A DNA stretch of 64,000 nucleotides, taken from contig NC_008027.1 in assembly GCF_000026105.1 (NCBI RefSeq), positions 4,236,501 through 4,300,500 on the forward strand, read 5' to 3'. Origin of the DNA: Pseudomonas entomophila L48 (GTDB taxonomy: Bacteria; Pseudomonadota; Gammaproteobacteria; Pseudomonadales; Pseudomonadaceae). The notes beneath the pieces are model-generated. The model saw only the letters and a list, made by a program, of their open reading frames with translations. It was not told where the DNA came from and did no database searches. The position numbers and the translations under genes were made by a program. This document shows positions 16,718 to 24,946 of the stretch, one piece after another (within the stretch, counting starts at the first letter, position 1; the number at the start of each line of letters is the position of its first letter).

Positions 16718-18010
16718 ATGGACATCCAACGCATCTGGCACGACACCCTCGACCTCTGGGGGACCCTCGACCAACATCCACTGCTGCATGCCGCGCTCGG
16801 GCTGGGCGTGCTGCTGCTCGTCTCGCTGCTGGTTGGCCGCCTGGCCCGCTTCCTGGTCCTGCATGCCAGCCGCCTGCTGGCCCGCCAGCCCGCGCTGCGG
16901 TGGCTCGACGACCTGCGCCAGAACAAGGTGTTCCACCGCCTGGCCCAGACCACCCCCTCGCTGGTGATCCAGTTCGGCCTGAAGCTGGTGCCGGAGCTCT
17001 CCGACACCGCCCAGCACTTCCTCGGCAACTTCGCCCTGGCCTTCACCCTGCTGTTCATGACCATGGCCCTGTCGTGCCTGCTCGATGCCCTGCTGGACAT
17101 CTATGCCCGCACCGAGCATGCCCGCACCCGCTCGATCAAGGGCTACGTGCAACTGGCCAAGATGATGCTGTGGATCTTCGCCGCCATCGTGATCGTCGCC
17201 ACGCTCATCGACCGCTCGCCGCTGTTGCTGCTGTCGGGCCTGGGCGCCATGTCGGCGGTACTGCTGCTGGTGTACAAAGACACATTGCTGTCGTTCGTCG
17301 CCAGCGTGCAGCTCACCAGCAACGACATGCTGCACGTGGGCGACTGGATCGAGATGCCCCAGGTCGGCGCCGACGGCGATGTGGTGGATATCACCCTGCA
17401 CACGGTCAAGGTGCAGAACTTCGACAAGACCATCGTCTCCATCCCCACCTGGCGCCTGATGAGCGAGTCGTTCCGCAACTACCGGGGGATGCAGCAGTCG
17501 GGCGGTCGACGCATCAAGCGCAGCCTGTTCATCGATGCCGCCGGGGTGCGCTTCCTCACGCCGGAAGAAGAGCAGCGCCTGGGCCAGGTGCGCCTGCTCG
17601 GCGACTACCTGGCGCAAAAGCGCCAGGAGCTGCACAGCTGGAACGAGGCCCTTGGCCCGGTGGCGGAGCTGGCCGCCAACCGGCGCAAGCTGACCAACAT
17701 CGGCACCTTCCGCGCCTTCGCCCTGGCCTACCTGAAAAACCACCCCAATGTGCACGCCGGCATGACCTGCATGGTCCGGCAGATGCAGACCACCGCCGAA
17801 GGCGTGCCGCTGGAGATCTACTGCTTCACCACCACCACGGCCTGGGCCGAGTACGAGCGTATCCAGGGCGATATCTTCGACTACCTGCTGGCGGTGCTGC
17901 CGGAATTTGGGCTGAGCCTGTATCAGCAACCGAGTGGCAACGACATGCGCGTCGGTTTGGCTGGCCGGTCTCAACGTGAGCAGGAACCTCGCGCCTTCAG
18001 CAACGCCTGA
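16718..18010 (+). CDS. MscS-family mechanosensitive channel (YbdG-like)
   Basis: A 430-residue inner-membrane protein with about five hydrophobic segments: near 25-45, 85-115, 145-165 and 168-190, the last being the pore-lining helix G-L-G-A-M-S-A-V-L-L-L-V-Y-K-D. A soluble MscS beta domain follows, with GDWIEMPQVGADGDVVDITL in which GDWIE is the family signature, and N-F-D-K-T-I-V-S-I-P-T. Length and domain order fit the YbdG/MscM group rather than the short MscS. It would open under membrane tension to relieve osmotic downshock. It is monocistronic, followed by a REP pair. Confidence 0.88.
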   Translation: MDIQRIWHDTLDLWGTLDQHPLLHAALGLGVLLLVSLLVGRLARFLVLHASRLLARQPALRWLDDLRQNKVFHRLAQTTPSLVIQFGLKLVPELSDTAQHFLGNFALAFTLLFMTMALSCLLDALLDIYARTEHARTRSIKGYVQLAKMMLWIFAAIVIVATLIDRSPLLLLSGLGAMSAVLLLVYKDTLLSFVASVQLTSNDMLHVGDWIEMPQVGADGDVVDITLHTVKVQNFDKTIVSIPTWRLMSESFRNYRGMQQSGGRRIKRSLFIDAAGVRFLTPEEEQRLGQVRLLGDYLAQKRQELHSWNEALGPVAELAANRRKLTNIGTFRAFALAYLKNHPNVHAGMTCMVRQMQTTAEGVPLEIYCFTTTTAWAEYERIQGDIFDYLLAVLPEFGLSLYQQPSGNDMRVGLAGRSQREQEPRAFSNA

Positions 18011-18033
18011 GAGTTGTGTTGACGGTACCGGCC

Positions 18034-18109
18034 CATTCGCCGGCAAGGCCGGCTCCTACAGGTACCGCGTTGAAGCGACCAACTCGTAGGAGCCGGCTTG
18101 CCGGCGAAC
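18034..18109. repeat. Inverted REP pair and the gap before the phosphonate operon
   Basis: Two REP palindromes face each other: TTCGCCGGCAAGGCCGGCTC (18036 on) and GAGCCGGCTTGCCGGCGAA (18090-18108). They form a BIME-like unit after the MscS gene. The remaining sequence to 18312 is AT-richer, presumably holding the operon promoter. No convincing -35/-10 pair was found in it. Confidence 0.85.
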
Positions 18110-18312
18110 AAAGACTCAGAAATTTATTTGCCAGGCTCAACGCAAAGCGTCATCAGAAACAAACAGTTACAACTATTTCAGAATTATTAAACGCCAGCCT
18201 TCGGCAAATACGAATACCCACCCTGCCCCGCATCTCCTACCCTGCAGCCAGCACACCGAACCGCGCCGCGCGGCTTTCGGCCAGGATTCGACACAAGGAC
18301 TGCGAGCAAGCG

Positions 18313-19530
18313 ATGCGTCAGGACATCTCCCTGGAAAAACTCGACGAACCGGATGGCACCGACCAGGCCACCCGCCGCAAGGCCCTGGCCGCGGGCAGCC
18401 TCGCCCATGGCGTGCACGACGGCCTGACCGATGTGATCTATGTACTGCTGCCGATCTGGCAGGCGGCCTTCGGCCTAAGCTATGCCCAGGTCGGCCTGCT
18501 GCGCGGCGCCTATGCCGGGATGATGGCCGGCTTCCAGTTGCTGGCCAGCCGGGGTGCGCGCCGCTGGGGCCGGCAGGCCCTGCTGGTCAGGGGCACTGCC
18601 CTGGCCGGCTTCGCCTACCTGCTGGCCGCGCAGGCCACCGACATCACCCTGTTGCTGCTGGCCTTGATGATCGGCGGCCTGGGGGCCAGCACCCAGCACC
18701 CCCTGGCCTCGGCTCTGGTCTCGGATGCCTATGATGGCAGTGGCCGGGTCAAGCAGGCCCTGGCCCAGTACAACTTCGCCGGCGATATCGGCAAGGCCAT
18801 CATCCCAGGGCTCACCGGTTTGGCGCTGGTGTACATCTCCTGGCAGACCAACGCCACCCTGCTCGGTATGCTCGGCATTGCCGCCGCCTTCGCATTGTGG
18901 CTGCTGATGCCTCGGACCCAGGCCCACGACAAGGCCGGCAAGAAAGCCGGCAGCGCCGACAAGACCGGCAGCACTTCGGGCCTGATGGCGCTGATCGCCA
19001 CCGGCACCCTCGACAGCGGCGTGCGCATGGGCTTCCTGACCTTCCTGCCGTTCCTGCTGCAGAGCAAAGGCGCCAACACCGAGCACATCGGCCTGGCGCT
19101 GTCGCTGCTGTTCATCGGCGGCGCCTTCGGCAAGCTGTTCTGCGGCTACCTCGGCGCACGCCTGGGGCCGGTGCGCACGGTGATCTGCACCGAACTGCTC
19201 ACCGCCGTGCTGATCCTGCTGGCGCTGGTGCTGCCCTACGGCGCGCTGATGCTGGTGATGCCGCTGATCGGCGTGGCCTTGAACGGTACTTCGTCGGTAC
19301 TCGGCGGCCTGGTGCCGGACTTCGCCCCACGGGACCGTCGCGACCGGGTGTTCGCCTGGTTCTACACCGGCACCGTCGGCGGCGGCGCGCTGGCCCCGGT
19401 GCTGATCGGCGCGATCTCCGACCAGGCCGGGGTGAACGAGGGGCTGGTGGTGCTGGCCTGCGTGCTGCTGCTGACCCTGCCCCTGTGCCTGGTCACTTAC
19501 AACGGCATGAAGGGCTTGACCCGACGCTGA
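18313..19530 (+). CDS. Fsr-like MFS exporter of the phosphonate cluster
   Basis: A 405-residue major facilitator with about twelve hydrophobic helices and a basic central loop (K-A-G-K-K-A-G-S). It resembles fosmidomycin-resistance (Fsr) proteins: helix 1 has S-L-A-H-G-V-H-D-G followed by L-P-I-W-Q and F-G-L-S-Y-A-Q-V-G-L, and helix 4 has G-L-G-A-S-T-Q-H-P-L-A-S. Fsr exports a phosphonate antibiotic, so in front of PEP mutase the likely role is export of, and self-protection from, the pathway product. I chose the ATG at 18313 (AAGGA about 15 bases upstream). The frame runs open to 18016 but that part crosses the REP pair. First gene of the operon, 40 bp before the aminotransferase. Confidence 0.85.
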   Translation: MRQDISLEKLDEPDGTDQATRRKALAAGSLAHGVHDGLTDVIYVLLPIWQAAFGLSYAQVGLLRGAYAGMMAGFQLLASRGARRWGRQALLVRGTALAGFAYLLAAQATDITLLLLALMIGGLGASTQHPLASALVSDAYDGSGRVKQALAQYNFAGDIGKAIIPGLTGLALVYISWQTNATLLGMLGIAAAFALWLLMPRTQAHDKAGKKAGSADKTGSTSGLMALIATGTLDSGVRMGFLTFLPFLLQSKGANTEHIGLALSLLFIGGAFGKLFCGYLGARLGPVRTVICTELLTAVLILLALVLPYGALMLVMPLIGVALNGTSSVLGGLVPDFAPRDRRDRVFAWFYTGTVGGGALAPVLIGAISDQAGVNEGLVVLACVLLLTLPLCLVTYNGMKGLTRR

Positions 19531-19570
19531 GCAGGATGCCCGCGGATCACCCACAACAAGGACGTGAACC

Positions 19571-20773
19571 ATGACCTACGAACTCTCGGAGCGCGCCGGC
19601 CGCATCGGCGCGCCCGGCACCTCGAGCATGCGCAGCAAAGCCAATGCCTTGCGTGACGCCGGCATCAAGGTGATCAACTTCGCGGCCGGCGAGCTGGCCA
19701 CGGACGCGGCGCCGGACATGCGCAGCGGCGCCATCGCCGCAGTGCACGAGCAGTGGAACCGCTATACCCCACCGCTGGGCAACCCGCGGCTGCGCCAGGC
19801 GTTGGCCAACAGTGTCAGCCAGCGCCTGGGCGTCAGCTATGGCGCCGATGAGATCGCCGTATCCAGCGGTGCCAAGCAGGCCCTGTTCAACAGCGCGATG
19901 GTACTGCTGAATCCTGGCGACGAAGTGCTCATCCCGCGCCCTTACTGGGAGACCTTCCCCACCCAGGTCGAACTGGCAGGCGCCAGGCCGGTGTTCATCG
20001 ACACCCGGGCCGACCAGTACTCGTTGCGCAGTGCGGCGGTGAAGGCCGCCCTGTCGCCGCGCAGCAAAGCGATCATCATCAACACCCCGAACAACCCCAC
20101 CGGGGTGGTCTACTCACCCCAGGACCTGCTCGCCATCGGTGAACTGGCCCTGGAACGCAAGCTGTGGATCATCTTCGACGAGTGCTATCGCGGCTTGCTG
20201 CGCGGCAGCCAGCAACACCACAACATCGTCAGCCTGCTGCCCGAGCTCAAGGACTCGGCCATCATCATCGACTCGTTCTCCAAGAGCCAGGCCGTGACCG
20301 GCTGGCGGCTGGGCTATGCCTGCGCCCCCAAAGCGGTGGTCACGGCCATGCACAACCTGCAGGCGCACACCACCTCCAACCCCAGCAGCCTGGCGCAATA
20401 CGCCGCGTTGACCGCCCTCGATGGCGAGGCTTCCCTACGCTTTGCCGCCGACATCAACGCCCAGCTCGACCGCCAGTTGGCCACGGCTACCGCCCTGCTC
20501 GGCCAGCTTGAGGGAGTCCGCTTCGCGCCGCCCCAGGGCGCTTTCTACCTGTACCTGGATATCGGCGACCTGCTGGGCAAGCGCTACCAGGGCCAGCCCC
20601 TGCGTGACGCCAGCCACCTGTGCGAGCTGCTGCTGACCGAAGCGCGCATCGCCCTGGTGCCCGGCTGCAGCAATGGCGACCCGCGCGCCGTGCGGCTCTC
20701 CTACTCCGTGAGCGAGGACGACCTGGTCGAGGGCCTGGGCCGCTTCGCCACCTTCATCACATCGCTTGCCTGA
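19571..20773 (+). CDS. PLP-dependent class I/II aminotransferase (candidate phosphonopyruvate transaminase)
   Basis: A 400-residue fold-type I aminotransferase of the aspartate aminotransferase kind. Seen motifs: Y-T-P-P-L-G near 65-70, N-T-P-N-N-P-T-G at 171-178, F-D-E-C-Y at 202-206, the PLP lysine K238 in S-F-S-K-S, and W-R-L-G-Y at 245-249. The substrate cannot be read from sequence. Beside PEP mutase and without a phosphonopyruvate decarboxylase, the simplest inference is transamination of 3-phosphonopyruvate to phosphonoalanine. It is cotranscribed with the exporter upstream and the diiron-oxidase gene 34 bp downstream. An ordinary amino-acid aminotransferase recruited for a later step is the main alternative. 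Confidence 0.88.
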   Translation: MTYELSERAGRIGAPGTSSMRSKANALRDAGIKVINFAAGELATDAAPDMRSGAIAAVHEQWNRYTPPLGNPRLRQALANSVSQRLGVSYGADEIAVSSGAKQALFNSAMVLLNPGDEVLIPRPYWETFPTQVELAGARPVFIDTRADQYSLRSAAVKAALSPRSKAIIINTPNNPTGVVYSPQDLLAIGELALERKLWIIFDECYRGLLRGSQQHHNIVSLLPELKDSAIIIDSFSKSQAVTGWRLGYACAPKAVVTAMHNLQAHTTSNPSSLAQYAALTALDGEASLRFAADINAQLDRQLATATALLGQLEGVRFAPPQGAFYLYLDIGDLLGKRYQGQPLRDASHLCELLLTEARIALVPGCSNGDPRAVRLSYSVSEDDLVEGLGRFATFITSLA

Positions 20774-20807
20774 ACCCGGCCTTTCCACCCAACCGCGAGA
20801 TCATGAC

Positions 20808-21635
20808 ATGAAGAAAACGGATTTCATGCTGTCATTCGTTGACCAGGCGCTGACCGATGTCCGGGACAAACGGCTGGCCAGTGCCCTGAGAAAGGGCTTC
20901 GACGTTCACGACGACCTGCTCGGCGACTACCTGGACACCTACCAGCGCATCACCTCGCAGCCGTGGTCGCGTGACAGCCTGTGCACCTTCTTCTGCGGCT
21001 GGCGCAGCCCGGATGGCGCGGCCCACGCGGTGTCCAGCATCATCGTGAGGCTGCTGCAGGAGTCCGAGGCACTCGACGATGACCAGGGCCGCCTGCGCCT
21101 GCTGGAAGCCGCGCGCCACTGCGGCGAGATCATCGTCGAGGACATCGGCCTGGGCGAGATGCACGGCCACCCGCACCACTCCAAGCTGTATGCGCGCATG
21201 GCCACGGCGATCTGCGGCTCGGACGACTGGCGCCTGCAGGACCGCTACCTGAACCCGGTGACCAAGGAATTCTCCACCTGGGTCGGCAACAAGCGCCCGC
21301 TCGCCCCGCAGTTGGTGGAAGCCATCGAGATGATGGCGATGACCGAACTGTTCAACACGGGTGAATACAACGTGATGACGCCATTGTGGAAAGACTGGCT
21401 GAAGCAGGTGCAAGGAAAGCCCGCGGGCGAAGCGCACCGTATCGCAACCTTCCTCAGCGTGCATTGTGGCGCGGTCGAGGCCCAGCATTTCTTCCATGCC
21501 ACCAGCGCCCTCGAGCTCTACTGCCAGGCTACGAAGCAGCCACTCGACTACACACGGATCGAGGCGTTGTCGTGCGAGTACGTGCAACGCGCCTGCGAAC
21601 ACCTGCACAAGATGGAGTCGGTCCTGGCCGTCTGA
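20808..21635 (+). CDS. Haem-oxygenase-like diiron oxidase (HDO)/iron-containing redox enzyme
   Basis: A 275-residue, mostly helical protein of the haem-oxygenase-like iron oxidase superfamily, which includes UndA, BesC and the SznF central domain. Candidate metal ligands stand in the expected order: E111/E117 and H123/H124 in GEMHGHPHHSKLY, E180 in M-T-E-L-F, then H219, E224 and H227 in HCGAVEAQH. Such enzymes activate O2 at two irons for oxidative C-C cleavage, decarboxylation or N-oxygenation of small amino or fatty acids. In this operon a phosphonate amino acid is the likely substrate. The ATG at 20808 is chosen; the frame upstream overlaps the aminotransferase end. No phosphonate-cluster HDO is known to me with this neighbour set. 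Confidence 0.8.
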   Translation: MKKTDFMLSFVDQALTDVRDKRLASALRKGFDVHDDLLGDYLDTYQRITSQPWSRDSLCTFFCGWRSPDGAAHAVSSIIVRLLQESEALDDDQGRLRLLEAARHCGEIIVEDIGLGEMHGHPHHSKLYARMATAICGSDDWRLQDRYLNPVTKEFSTWVGNKRPLAPQLVEAIEMMAMTELFNTGEYNVMTPLWKDWLKQVQGKPAGEAHRIATFLSVHCGAVEAQHFFHATSALELYCQATKQPLDYTRIEALSCEYVQRACEHLHKMESVLAV

Positions 21636-21662
21636 CACACCTCTGATCAAGGAAGTGGCCCC

Positions 21663-22553
21663 ATGAACATCGTGAATCCCGATTCGCGCATCGACCTGCG
21701 CCAACTGTTCCATGACAAACCCTGCCTGCGCGTGCTGGAAGCGCACAGCCCGATATCGGCCATGCTGGCCCAGAGCGTGCGCCTGGAGGTCCGCGGCGCC
21801 AGCCTGGGCTATGACGCCATCTGGTCCAGTTCGCTGACCGATTCCACCCAGCGCTGCCTGCCGGACATCGAGATCCTTTCGCCCAGCGACCGCCTCGAAC
21901 GGCTCAACGAGATCCTCGGGGTGTGCGACCTGCCGCTGATCTACGACGCCGACACCGGCGGCAAGGTCGAGCACTTCGCCATCCATGTGCAATGGCTGGC
22001 ACGCGCCGGTGTCTCGGCAATCGTCATCGAAGACAAGTGCGGTTTGAAGAAGAACTCCCTGCTGGGCCTCTCGGTGCACCAGGAGCAGGAGACCGTGGAG
22101 CACTTCTGCGAAAAGATCAGGGCCGGCACGCAACACCGGCATGGCGACCGGATGATGATCTTCGCCCGCTGCGAGAGCCTGATCCTGGAAAAGGGCCTGG
22201 AGGATGCCCTGGCCCGCTGCAGCGCCTACACCGAGGCCGGTGCCGACGGCATCATGATCCACAGCCGCAAGCGCAGTGGCGAGGAAATCCTCGAGTTCGC
22301 CCGGCGCTTCAAGCACCGCCACCCCGCCACGCCACTGATCTGCGTGCCCACCAGCTACCCGCAACTGACGTTCTCGTGCCTGGCCGATGCCGGCTTCAAC
22401 GCCGTGATCTATGCCAACCACATGCTGCGCGGCGCCTATTCGGCCATGCGCCAGGTCGCCACCAGCATCCTGGAGAACGACCGCGCCTACGAGATCGAGC
22501 CGGCCTGCATGCCGATCGACGAAATCCTCAGCCTGGTGCCGGGTACCCGCTGA
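21663..22553 (+). CDS. pepM: Phosphoenolpyruvate mutase (C-P bond formation)
   Basis: A 296-residue member of the PEP mutase/isocitrate lyase superfamily. The diagnostic PEP mutase motif EDKx4-5NS is present as EDKCGLKKNS (123-132). Other expected residues are W54 in A-I-W-S-S-S, D95/D97 in Y-D-A-D-T-G, R169 in F-A-R-C-E-S, H200 in I-H-S-R-K and N252 in Y-A-N-H-M. Lyase relatives lack the EDK...NS loop, so C-P bond formation (PEP to 3-phosphonopyruvate) is the confident call. This reaction strongly favours PEP, so a following irreversible step is needed; no decarboxylase gene is nearby. It is the last gene of the operon, 27 bp after the HDO gene, and ends at a strong hairpin. Confidence 0.93.
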   Translation: MNIVNPDSRIDLRQLFHDKPCLRVLEAHSPISAMLAQSVRLEVRGASLGYDAIWSSSLTDSTQRCLPDIEILSPSDRLERLNEILGVCDLPLIYDADTGGKVEHFAIHVQWLARAGVSAIVIEDKCGLKKNSLLGLSVHQEQETVEHFCEKIRAGTQHRHGDRMMIFARCESLILEKGLEDALARCSAYTEAGADGIMIHSRKRSGEEILEFARRFKHRHPATPLICVPTSYPQLTFSCLADAGFNAVIYANHMLRGAYSAMRQVATSILENDRAYEIEPACMPIDEILSLVPGTR

Positions 22554-22560
22554 GCCACAG

Positions 22561-22590
22561 CCGTCGCCAGGCGCGTCCGCCTGGCGACGG
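22561..22590. terminator. Bidirectional hairpin between pepM and the LysR gene
   Basis: Perfect 13-base arms CCGTCGCCAGGCG (22561-22573) and CGCCTGGCGACGG (22578-22590) with a four-base loop lie between the converging pepM and LysR stop codons. The hairpin is strong and symmetrical but lacks a T-run on either side. Confidence 0.7.
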
Positions 22591-22601
22591 TGGCCTCTAC
22601 C

Positions 22602-23486
22602 TCAGGCGGCGCTCAGGTAGGAGAGCAGCTCGGTGACATGGCGAGGCATGCTGTCGAAGTGCCTGACCAGCATCATGTGCTCCTGCCGCGCCCAGGCTTC
22701 CTCCAGGGGCCGGACCACCAGCGCACTGCAGCGCAGGTAGCGTTGCACCGCCGCGTCCGACACCACGCCGATCCCCACGCCCTCGGCGATCATCCGGCAG
22801 AGCGCTTCGCCCGTGGATACCTTGATCCTGAACTGCGCCTCGCTGCCATCGTCCCGCGCCTGCGCTTCGATGAGTCGCCCCAGGGCGGCATCGCTGCACA
22901 GCCCCACCTGCGGGTGCTTCAGCACCTCCCGCAAACGCAGTGCCGTGGCACTGGCCAACGGGTGCCGCCGGGGCAGCACGACCACGTAGTTGAGCGCGGG
23001 CATGGCAATCGAGGCGCAGCCTTCCACCGGCGCGCTACCCGCGACCATCCCCATGTCGACGGCGCCTTCGCGAATGCCGCGGACGATTTCCCCCGGGTTG
23101 CGCGCCTGCAGGTCGATGGCGATGTTCGCGTGCTCCGCCAGGTAGCGCACCAAACGCTGCTGGGTGGACTCGAAGGCGGTGAAGCCGTCGACGTACATGC
23201 GCATGCAGGGCACGGCCTGCTCTTCATGCCGCTCGAACTCGGCCTTGAGCACTTCCAGTTGGCCAAGGATCTTGCGGGCGTGGACCAGCAGGCGCTTGCC
23301 CGCCGCCGTCAGCACCAGGCCCTTGCTCTGGCGATGGAACAACCCCTCGCCCAGCTCGCCCTCCATCGACTTGATGCGCATGCTCGCCGCGCCGGGCGAC
23401 AGGCAGGCGCGCCGGGCGCCCTGGGTCAGGCTGGGCGACTCGGCAATCTTTATGAACAGCTTCAGATCAGTCAGGTCAAGGTTCAC
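22602..23486 (-). CDS. LysR-family regulator convergent with the phosphonate operon
   Basis: A 294-residue LysR-type regulator. The N-terminal winged helix reads L-K-L-F-I-K-I-A-E-S then S-L-T-Q-G-A-R-R, with S-P-G-A-A-S-M-R-I-K as recognition helix. A periplasmic-binding-like sensor domain follows from about 90. The start is GTG at 23486 with AAGGAAGAG about four bases upstream; no better start is near. It converges on pepM across a shared hairpin, so it is not in the usual divergent position, and control of the phosphonate operon is only a guess from proximity. No operator was identified. Confidence 0.88.
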   Translation of the reverse strand: MNLDLTDLKLFIKIAESPSLTQGARRACLSPGAASMRIKSMEGELGEGLFHRQSKGLVLTAAGKRLLVHARKILGQLEVLKAEFERHEEQAVPCMRMYVDGFTAFESTQQRLVRYLAEHANIAIDLQARNPGEIVRGIREGAVDMGMVAGSAPVEGCASIAMPALNYVVVLPRRHPLASATALRLREVLKHPQVGLCSDAALGRLIEAQARDDGSEAQFRIKVSTGEALCRMIAEGVGIGVVSDAAVQRYLRCSALVVRPLEEAWARQEHMMLVRHFDSMPRHVTELLSYLSAA

Positions 23487-23601
23487 GGTCTCTTCCTTGT
23501 ATTGTTGTTCATGTCCATTTCATGACTGGCGATCTTGGTGTCACCTGCGCCTATCTTGCCCCTCTCCTTCAGCCTGGGCCAACCCTGGCCCCGATAAAGA
23601 C

Positions 23602-23626
23602 AAAGGCGCCCACTGGGGGCGCCTTT
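23602..23626 (-). terminator. Terminator after the EamA transporter gene
   Basis: The nine-base arms AAAGGCGCC (23602-23610) and GGCGCCTTT (23618-23626) form a GC-rich hairpin with A/T ends, 18 bases past the transporter stop codon. It could also stop plus-strand read-through. Confidence 0.75.
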
Positions 23627-23644
23627 GATGCAATGCGCTATCGA

Positions 23645-24526
23645 TCAGCGCGACGAGGTCGCGCCGGGCTGTAGCGCACGCTGGCCACCCAGGCGGCTAA
23701 GCCACACCGACGCCAGGATGATGGAACCACCGATGGCCAGGCGCCCCAACGGTTCGTCCTGGTTCCAGATCAGCAGGTTCAGCAACAGCCCCACCGGCAC
23801 ATGCAGGTTGTTCATCACCGCCAAAGTGCCGCCGGACACCAGGCAGGCACCCTTGTTCCACCAGTACAACCCCAGCGCGGTCGGGCACAGGCCAAGGAAC
23901 AGCAGCACCAGCCATTGGGTGTTGGTGCTCGGCAGGTGCTGGGCGTTGCCGAACAGCAGGAAGGCTGGCAGCACCACGATCAGCGCGCCGAGGTAGAAGT
24001 AGCCGAAGCGACGGTAATGCGGCAGGTCGCTGGGGTGGCGGGCGACCAGGTGACGGTACAGCACCTGCCCGGCGGCGTAGGTGAAGTTGGCCAGTTGCAG
24101 CAGCAGGAAGCCCATGAAGAACTCGCCGGAGATGGTGTCGAAGCGAATCACCGCCGCACCGGCCACCGCCACCAGCGCGGCCAGCAATGCCCAGGGGTTG
24201 AAACGCCGGTTCAGGGCGTCCTCGATCAGCGTGACGTGCAAGGGGGTGAGGATGGTGAACAGCAGCACCTCGGGCACGGTGAGCACACGGAAGCTCAGGT
24301 ACAGGCAGACGTAGGTGATGCCGTACTGCAGCGCGCCGATCAGCAGCATCGAACGCAGGAAGCGCGGCTCGACCTGGCGCCAGCGGGTCAGCGGCAGGAA
24401 TACCAGAGCAGCCAGCACCACCCGGGCGAGCACGGCGAAGTAGCTGTCGACATGGCCGGCCAGGTACTCGCCGATCAGGTTGAAGGAGTACGCCTGGATC
24501 AGCGCGACGATTATCAGGTAGCCCAT
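23645..24526 (-). CDS. EamA/DMT-family inner-membrane transporter
   Basis: A 293-residue drug/metabolite transporter with ten hydrophobic helices arranged as two EamA halves; the second half begins near residue 145. Family features are visible, for example F-T-I-L-T-P-L-H-V in helix 4 and the G-L-Y-W-W-N-K-G-A segment in the second half. It probably moves amino acids, carboxylates or amines, but the substrate cannot be inferred. The gene is transcribed alone. It faces away from the phosphonate operon, separated by the LysR gene, so I do not count it as part of that pathway, though an accessory role is possible. Confidence 0.85.
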   Translation of the reverse strand: MGYLIIVALIQAYSFNLIGEYLAGHVDSYFAVLARVVLAALVFLPLTRWRQVEPRFLRSMLLIGALQYGITYVCLYLSFRVLTVPEVLLFTILTPLHVTLIEDALNRRFNPWALLAALVAVAGAAVIRFDTISGEFFMGFLLLQLANFTYAAGQVLYRHLVARHPSDLPHYRRFGYFYLGALIVVLPAFLLFGNAQHLPSTNTQWLVLLFLGLCPTALGLYWWNKGACLVSGGTLAVMNNLHVPVGLLLNLLIWNQDEPLGRLAIGGSIILASVWLSRLGGQRALQPGATSSR

Positions 24527-24610
24527 GGTTGGCCCTCGTGGATCAAGGCGGGGACCTTAGCGGGTTGGCCTGACCGAGTTCAACCCTTGGAAATGTGGGG
24601 GCAGTAACGG

Positions 24611-24839
24611 CCTCTTCGCGGGCAAGCCCGCTACCACAAGCCTTGAAAGCAGTGCTTTATCTGTGGGAGCAACTGCCTTGCAGAGTATTCGTGGTTTGCG
24701 TTCGCCTTTATGGGAGCGGCCTTGCCGAGGCGTCGGACCGGTCGGAAAGGGCTGCGTAGCGGCCCCTGGACCTCAGTGTCGATGCAAAGATCGTCGGGGC
24801 CGCTTTGCGGCCCTTTCGCGACACAAGGCCGCTCCCACA
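24611..24839. repeat. REP-like repeats in the intergenic gap
   Basis: One REP half (TTCGCGGGCAAGCCCGCTAC, about 24615-24634) is followed by a larger imperfect inverted repeat with arms TGGGAGCGGCCTTG (from 24710) and CAAGGCCGCTCCCA (ending near 24838). The second type recurs at 41579-41695. The rest of 24527-24946 holds no gene that I can support. Confidence 0.75.
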
Positions 24840-24867
24840 AGGATCGCGCAAAGCGTGAGGCCAGCAT

Positions 24868-24896
24868 AAAAAAGCCCGGCCATCGATTGGCCGGGC
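24868..24896 (-). terminator. Rho-independent terminator of azoR
   Basis: Arms GCCCGGCCA (24874-24882) and TGGCCGGGC (24888-24896) with a five-base loop. On the minus strand they are followed by TTTTTT (24873-24868). A textbook intrinsic terminator 50 bases beyond the azoR stop. Confidence 0.88.
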
Positions 24897-24946
24897 AGGC
24901 ACACCCAAAGGAGCAACAAGGTGTCAGGTTGGGAATTCGTCGCCTG

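Noticed and set aside
18016..18312. 99-residue extension of the MFS exporter
   Set aside because: It would translate the REP pair and an AT-rich promoter region. MFS proteins of this group start just before helix 1, as with the ATG at 18313.
20832..22421. A 529-codon minus-strand frame across the HDO and pepM genes
   Set aside because: It spans two real genes in antisense and has no motif. The plus-strand genes carry complete catalytic motifs.
23645..24526. EamA transporter as part of the phosphonate cluster
   Set aside because: It has its own terminator and strand and is separated by the LysR gene. The family is generic, so inclusion would rest on distance alone.
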